A stretch of 54,209 nt of DNA from Nocardia aobensis NBRC 100429 (GTDB taxonomy: Bacteria > Actinomycetota > Actinomycetes > Mycobacteriales > Mycobacteriaceae). A model generated the notes under the pieces. That model did no database searches. It worked only from the letters and a program-made list of their open reading frames with translations, and was not told where the DNA came from. Below are positions 50,320 to 54,209 of the stretch, piece by piece; positions within the stretch are counted from its first letter, which is position 1; every line of letters starts with the position of its first letter. The stretch lies in the NCBI RefSeq assembly GCF_000308375.1, contig NZ_BAFQ01000290.1:1-54209 (forward strand), read 5' to 3'. The position numbers were made by a program, and so were the translations under genes.

Positions 50320-51600
50320 TTGACCACACCACGTTCTGCACTGTCCGCACTACCCGGCGCGGGCGGTCCCGCCACCTGCCCGGTCCAGCACATGGGCTCC
50401 CCGGTCGACACCGACGGTCCCCGGATTCTGCTGGACACACCGGAATTCGCCGCCGATCCGCACGGCACGTATCGGGAGATGCGCCGTCGCTACGGTTCAC
50501 TGGTCCCGATCGAGCTGTCCCCCGGCGTCCCGGCCACGCTGGTGATCGGCTACCACACCGCGTTGCGAATCCTCAACGATCCCGAACACTTCCCGGCCGA
50601 CCCCCGGGCGTGGCAGGACTCGATTCCCGAGGACTGCCCGGTGCGGCCGATGATGCAGTGGTATCCGAACGCGCTGCGCAATGCCGGCAATGTCCACCTG
50701 CGCTACCGGCAGGCGTATACGGCGGCCGTCGACGGTATCGATCTGCACGCGCTGCACAGCACGGTGGAGAAGATCGCGATCCCGCTGATCAACAGCTTCT
50801 GTGAGGCCGGATCGGCGGATCTGGTGTCGCAGTACGCCTTCCCGCTGGTCTTCGAATCGCTGAACCGCATGGTGGGCTGTTCGGCCGAGCTCGGTCAGCG
50901 CGTGGCCACCGGTATGGCGGCGCTGTTCGACACCGTGAACGCGGCCTGGGGTATGGAACATCTGAGCCAGGCGCTGATGGAGCTGATCCACCTGCGCCGC
51001 GCCGAGCCCGGCGACGACGTCACCTCGCGGCTGGCGCACCACCCGGCCAATCTCAGCGACGAAGAGATGCTCTACAACCTGATCAGCTTCTACGGTGCGG
51101 GCATCGAACCCCAGCAGAACCTGATCGCCAACACCCTGCTGCTGATGATCACCGACGAACGGTTCGGCGGCGGCATGCTCGGCGGCAGCCTCTCCACCCG
51201 CGACGCGCTGGACGAGGTTCTGTTCAAGGATCCGCCGATGGCGAACTTCTCGATCAGCTATCCGCGCCAGCCGATCCTGATCGACAACGCCTGGCTGCCC
51301 GCGCATCAGCCGGTCGTCATCAGCCTGTCCGCGTGCAACAACGATCCGGTCATCGCCGGCGGCGACCGCACCGGCAACCGCTCGCATCTGGCCTGGAGCG
51401 CCGGACCGCACGCCTGCCCGGCCCGTTCGGTGGCCTATCTGGTGGTGCAGGACGCGATCGACCAGTTGCTCGACGCACTGCCCGAGATGCGCCTGGCCAT
51501 CGAGCCGAGCGAAATCACCTGGCGTCCCGGCCCGTTCCACCGTGCGATGGCAGCGCTGCCGGTCACCTTCCCCGCATCTCCTCCGTTGAATCTGGTGTAA
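50320..51600 (+). CDS. Cytochrome P450, CYP157-like, lacking ExxR
   Basis: 426 aa from TTG 50320 with CTGGAG 9 bases upstream; no ATG lies near in this frame. The P450 fold is seen in PEFAADPHGTYREMRRRYGS, helix I LISFYGAGIEPQQNLIAN, and a heme loop WSAGPHACPARSV (Cys366). At the K helix, where ExxR should be, it reads DEVLFKDPP: Glu299 is kept and Arg is replaced by Phe302. CYP157 enzymes of Streptomyces are known to lack ExxR and to have this AGIEP and AGxHxCPA pattern. It is followed 10 bases later by a CYP154-like gene, the usual CYP157/CYP154 order of conservons. Confidence 0.88.
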   Translation: MTTPRSALSALPGAGGPATCPVQHMGSPVDTDGPRILLDTPEFAADPHGTYREMRRRYGSLVPIELSPGVPATLVIGYHTALRILNDPEHFPADPRAWQDSIPEDCPVRPMMQWYPNALRNAGNVHLRYRQAYTAAVDGIDLHALHSTVEKIAIPLINSFCEAGSADLVSQYAFPLVFESLNRMVGCSAELGQRVATGMAALFDTVNAAWGMEHLSQALMELIHLRRAEPGDDVTSRLAHHPANLSDEEMLYNLISFYGAGIEPQQNLIANTLLLMITDERFGGGMLGGSLSTRDALDEVLFKDPPMANFSISYPRQPILIDNAWLPAHQPVVISLSACNNDPVIAGGDRTGNRSHLAWSAGPHACPARSVAYLVVQDAIDQLLDALPEMRLAIEPSEITWRPGPFHRAMAALPVTFPASPPLNLV

Positions 51601-51610
51601 GGAGCTTCCG

Positions 51611-52828
51611 ATGAAGCAGGAACCACTGGTGCTCGATCTGACCGGCGCCGATATCCAGGCCGAGAACGAGCGCATCCGGGAACGTGGTCCCGTGGCGCTG
51701 GTGGAGTTGCCGGGCGGGGTGCCGGCCTGGTCGGTGACCGATGCGGTCGTGCTGAAGAATCTGCTGTCGGATCCGCGCGTGTCGAAGGATCCGCGTCAGC
51801 ACTGGTCGGCCTATATCAACGGGGACATCAACGAGTCCTGGCCGCTGCAACCGTGGGTGGCGGCGCAGAACATGTTCACCGCCTACGGCACAGAGCACCG
51901 GCGGCTGCGCAAACTGGTCGCCCCGGCGTTCACGCATCGCCGCACCACCGCGATGCGTCCGCGGATCGAGGCGATCGTGGCGGATCTGCTCGAACGGTTG
52001 AGCGCGACCGCGCCGGGCGAGGTCGTCGACCTGCGCCCGAATTACGCCTACCCGGTGCCGATCCGGGTGATCAGCGAACTGCTGGGGGTGCCCGACCATC
52101 TGGATTCGGCCATCCACGCCTGTGTCGACGGCTTCTTCGACACCTCGTTCACACCGGAGCAGGCGCAGGCGAACTTCATCGAAATGGGCCGCCTGATCGG
52201 CGAATTGGTGTCGTTCCGGCGGGAGAATCCGGGCGACGACATCACCAGCGTGCTGATCGCGACCCGTAACGAGGACGGCGCCCAGCTCTCGGAGACCGAA
52301 CTCGTCGACACCCTGATGCTGGTGATCAACGCCGGCCACGAGACCACGCTCAACCTCATCGACCAGGCCATCGTGGCACTGCTCAGCCATCCGGAGCAGC
52401 GCGCCGATGTGGTCGAGGGCCGGGTGCCGTGGGCGGAGCTGGTCGAGGAGACGCTGCGCTATCAGGCGCCGGTGGCGCATCTGCCGCTGCGGTACGCCGT
52501 CGAGGACATCGAGGTCGGCGAGATCCGGATCCCGAAGGGTGAGGCGATTCTCGCTTCCTACGGTGCGGCCTGCCGCGATCCGAAGGTGCACGGCGAGACC
52601 GCCGCCGAGTTCGACGTACATCGGGCGAACAAGGAACATCTGGCCTTCGGCCACGGCGCGCACCACTGCCTGGGCGCTCCGCTGGCGCGGATGGAGGCCT
52701 CGATCGCGCTACCGGCGCTGTTCGAACGCTTCCCGGACCTGCGGCCGGCGGTCGACCCGTCCGAGCTGAAGCCGCTGGGCAGTTTCATCTCCAACGGGCA
52801 CATCTCGGTTCCGGTCTACCTGCGATAG
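51611..52828 (+). CDS. Cytochrome P450, CYP154-like
   Basis: 405 aa. AAGGAG precedes ATG 51611. Features: RGPVALVELPGGVPAWSVTD, NMFTAYGTEHRRLRKLVAPA, helix I VINAGHETTLNLID (Glu-Thr pair intact), ExxR EETLRYQAP (E280-R283), heme loop FGHGAHHCLGAPLARME (Cys353). All canonical marks are present. In Streptomyces conservons a CYP154 follows a CYP157. Here the pair stands alone, with DinB upstream on the other strand and a cyclase-family gene downstream. Its substrate is unknown. Confidence 0.93.
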   Translation: MKQEPLVLDLTGADIQAENERIRERGPVALVELPGGVPAWSVTDAVVLKNLLSDPRVSKDPRQHWSAYINGDINESWPLQPWVAAQNMFTAYGTEHRRLRKLVAPAFTHRRTTAMRPRIEAIVADLLERLSATAPGEVVDLRPNYAYPVPIRVISELLGVPDHLDSAIHACVDGFFDTSFTPEQAQANFIEMGRLIGELVSFRRENPGDDITSVLIATRNEDGAQLSETELVDTLMLVINAGHETTLNLIDQAIVALLSHPEQRADVVEGRVPWAELVEETLRYQAPVAHLPLRYAVEDIEVGEIRIPKGEAILASYGAACRDPKVHGETAAEFDVHRANKEHLAFGHGAHHCLGAPLARMEASIALPALFERFPDLRPAVDPSELKPLGSFISNGHISVPVYLR

Positions 52829-52912
52829 TGTCGGCGGTTCCGCGCCGGCACATCGGTGCCCGCGCGGAACCACGAGATCTCGTCCGGGTGGTGCCACACG
52901 GGAGGTGAACCG

Positions 52913-53620
52913 ATGGCGTATTCGTCCGTGCTGAACCTGTCGCATCCCCTCTCCGCGGAAGTCGTGTCGGTGTTTCCCGGCGATCCCACGCCGCGGATCG
53001 ACACCATCGCCACGCTCGACGAACACGGCTTCCACCTGCAGGCGGTCACCGTCGGCGAACACACCGGAACCCATTGGGGCGCACCGGCCCACTTCACCGC
53101 CGGTGCGGCGACGGCCGATCGGCTCGCCCCCGAGGATTTCGTCCTGCCCGGCGTCCGCATCGATATCAGCGCGCGAGCGGAACACGATCGCGATTACGCG
53201 GTCACGGTCGATGATCTGCTCGAATGGCAGGGCCGGCACGGCCCCTTCCCTGCCGAATCCGCCGTCCTCCTGTACACCGGATGGGAAAGATATTGGGGCA
53301 CCGACGATTTCGCGTCGGTCGATCCGCAGGGCCGCATGCATCACCCCGGATTCTCCGTGGCGGCGGTGCACTGGCTGCTCGACCACGGCGTACTCGGCCG
53401 GCGCGGGGCCCTCGGCACCGACTCCTTCAGTCCCGATATCGGCATCGATGCCACCTTCCGGGTTTCGAAGCTGCTGTACCGCGAGCACCGCCTCAGCCTG
53501 GAAATCCTGGCCCACCTGGCTGATCTGCCGGACCGCGGCTTCACCGTCGTCGTCGGCGGATTCGTCACCGAACACGGTTCGGGGTCACCGGCGTCGATCT
53601 TCGCCCTGATCGAATCCTGA
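52913..53620 (+). CDS. Cyclase-family metal-dependent hydrolase (kynurenine formamidase-like)
   Basis: 235 aa. Starts SVLNLSHPLSAEVVSVFPGD. The metal motif is GEHTGTHWGAPAHF (HxGTHxxxPxH, with the usual Asp replaced by Gly). LLYTGWERYWGTDDF, VHWLLDHGVLGRRGALGTDS, and VVVGGFVTEHGSGSPAS complete the fold. Family members hydrolyse N-formylkynurenine, isatin or cyclic esters. GGGAGG precedes ATG 52913. It lies 84 bases after the CYP154-like gene in the same direction and could be in one pathway with it. Confidence 0.88.
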   Translation: MAYSSVLNLSHPLSAEVVSVFPGDPTPRIDTIATLDEHGFHLQAVTVGEHTGTHWGAPAHFTAGAATADRLAPEDFVLPGVRIDISARAEHDRDYAVTVDDLLEWQGRHGPFPAESAVLLYTGWERYWGTDDFASVDPQGRMHHPGFSVAAVHWLLDHGVLGRRGALGTDSFSPDIGIDATFRVSKLLYREHRLSLEILAHLADLPDRGFTVVVGGFVTEHGSGSPASIFALIES

Positions 53621-53636
53621 ATCGGCGGTGACGGCG

Positions 53637-54035
53637 TCACAGGGGTTCGAGAACTCGCTCCACCAGGGCGGTATCGCAGTATTCGGTCACCTCGAGCAGC
53701 CGCCCGGCCTCGACCCGGAACACGAAGCAGTAGTACTGGTCGTACGGCTCGCCGCGGACCGTCGTGGCGGCGCTGTGGGCCTGCACGATCACCCGGTCAC
53801 CGTCAGCGTGCACGGCGTCCGCGCTGATTCGATACTCGGTGAACTGCGCCATCAGCGGGCGTAGCAGACCCTGCACGGCAGCCGTTTTCGGTTCCCAGGT
53901 GCACGACCACGACCAGTGTCCGGGGAAGGTCCAGCGAAATTCCGGAGCCATCGCATCGCTCAGCGCCCGGGTCTCGCCGGCGGCCATCCGGTCGAAGATG
54001 TCGCGCACCAGCGCTCTGTTCTCGTTCACACTCAC
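53637..54035 (-). CDS. SnoaL/NTF2-like protein
   Basis: 132 aa from GTG 54035 (VSVNENRALVRDIFDRM, the usual SnoaL start); GTG 54053 would add six residues. NTF2 cone fold: ENRALVRDIFDRMAAGETRA, then FRWTFPGHWSWSCTWEP, DAVHADGDRVIVQAHSAATT, and QYYCFVFRVEAGRLLEVTEY. Members are isomerases, dehydratases or ligand-binding proteins. It is divergent from a LysR gene and is the probable target of that regulator. Confidence 0.8.
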   Translation of the reverse strand: MSVNENRALVRDIFDRMAAGETRALSDAMAPEFRWTFPGHWSWSCTWEPKTAAVQGLLRPLMAQFTEYRISADAVHADGDRVIVQAHSAATTVRGEPYDQYYCFVFRVEAGRLLEVTEYCDTALVERVLEPL

Positions 54036-54088
54036 ACAGCCGACGCTAAACACGGCCTACCCATGCGACAAGCGATGATCTCGCATTT

Positions 54089-54098
54089 CTGATATCAG
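54089..54098. promoter_or_regulatory. Palindrome in the SnoaL/LysR intergenic region
   Basis: CTGATATCAG is a perfect 10-bp palindrome 9 bases before the LysR ATG, in an AT-rich stretch between divergent genes. LysR proteins bind dyads in such regions and repress themselves. Confidence 0.4.
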
Positions 54099-54106
54099 TA
54101 TTTCGC

Positions 54107-54209
54107 ATGGGTGAGTTCACGATCCTCGGGTTGCGTGTCGTGCGCGAGGCCGCCCGCTGCGGCTCGTTCTCGGCCACCGCGGACCGGCTGGGCTATACCC
54201 AATCCGCGG
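54107..54209 (+). CDS. LysR-family regulator (5' part, runs off the window)
   Basis: 34 residues are visible from ATG 54107: GLRVVREAARCGSFSATADR then LGYTQSA, the classic LysR winged-helix start (F-x-x-V-A-x-x-G-S-F-S-x-A-A-x-x-L-x-x-TQSA). The ligand domain is outside the window. It is divergent from the SnoaL-like gene. Confidence 0.85.
   Translation, partial: MGEFTILGLRVVREAARCGSFSATADRLGYTQSA

Overview
The window is very GC-rich and shows strong third-position GC bias. Its gene content (WhiB, ESX/Esp-type secretion proteins, DUF4226-like peptidoglycan hydrolases, several P450s, tightly overlapping ATGA/TGATG operons) points to a mycolic-acid actinomycete, most likely a Nocardia or close relative. 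It looks chromosomal: there is no origin, relaxase, integrase or insertion sequence. No rRNA, tRNA or CRISPR was seen.

Region A (146-22753) is the striking part. One minus-strand operon (10556 down to 146) encodes relatives of mycobacterial ESX-1 accessory or secreted proteins: two EspK-like proteins, an EspC-size protein, an EspH-like protein, a YbaB/EspL-like protein, an EspB-like protein, a coiled-coil/EF-hand protein and a glycine-zipper hydrophobic protein. A second minus-strand operon (22753 down to 13509) encodes a minimal Gram-positive type IV secretion machine: TcpC/VirB8-like, VirB2-size membrane protein, TcpE/PrgI-like, VirB4 ATPase, VirB6-like, a degenerate NlpC/P60-like membrane protein and an NlpC/P60 hydrolase. 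Between them two plus-strand genes encode soluble lytic transglycosylases. The three hydrolases share one central domain, and they and two Esp-like proteins share a Met/Leu/Pro-rich motif. This suggests a single envelope-crossing apparatus mixing T4SS machinery with ESX-type substrates. No VirD4 coupling ATPase, relaxase, WXG100 pair or EccB/C/D/E core is present.

Region B (22894-26659) is regulatory: a PAS-like protein, an atypical ROK protein, a WhiB protein resembling ESX-1-linked WhiB6, and a MerR regulator. A near-identical 28-bp element lies upstream of the PAS gene and of the MerR gene.

Region C (26708-43591) is mixed metabolism and envelope: a PAP2-lipid kinase fusion; an FMO/hydrolase/SDR operon with a divergent TetR and a palindromic operator; a secreted protein with a Fur/Zur-like box; two paralogous GT39/YkcB-type membrane glycosyltransferases, one in an operon with an OmpR-type two-component system and divergent from a secreted DUF5666 protein; an erythromycin-esterase homologue with a degraded active site; and an Rpn-type nuclease.

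Region D (43619-54209) holds a DUF4345 protein, a TetR, an orphan ABC-2 permease, a GT1 glycosyltransferase, a single-frame GT4-cytochrome P450 fusion, a DinB-fold protein, a CYP157/CYP154-like P450 pair without the usual conservon genes, a cyclase-family hydrolase, a SnoaL-like protein and the start of a LysR regulator.

All family assignments are from reading motifs and remembered family features; no database search was run.
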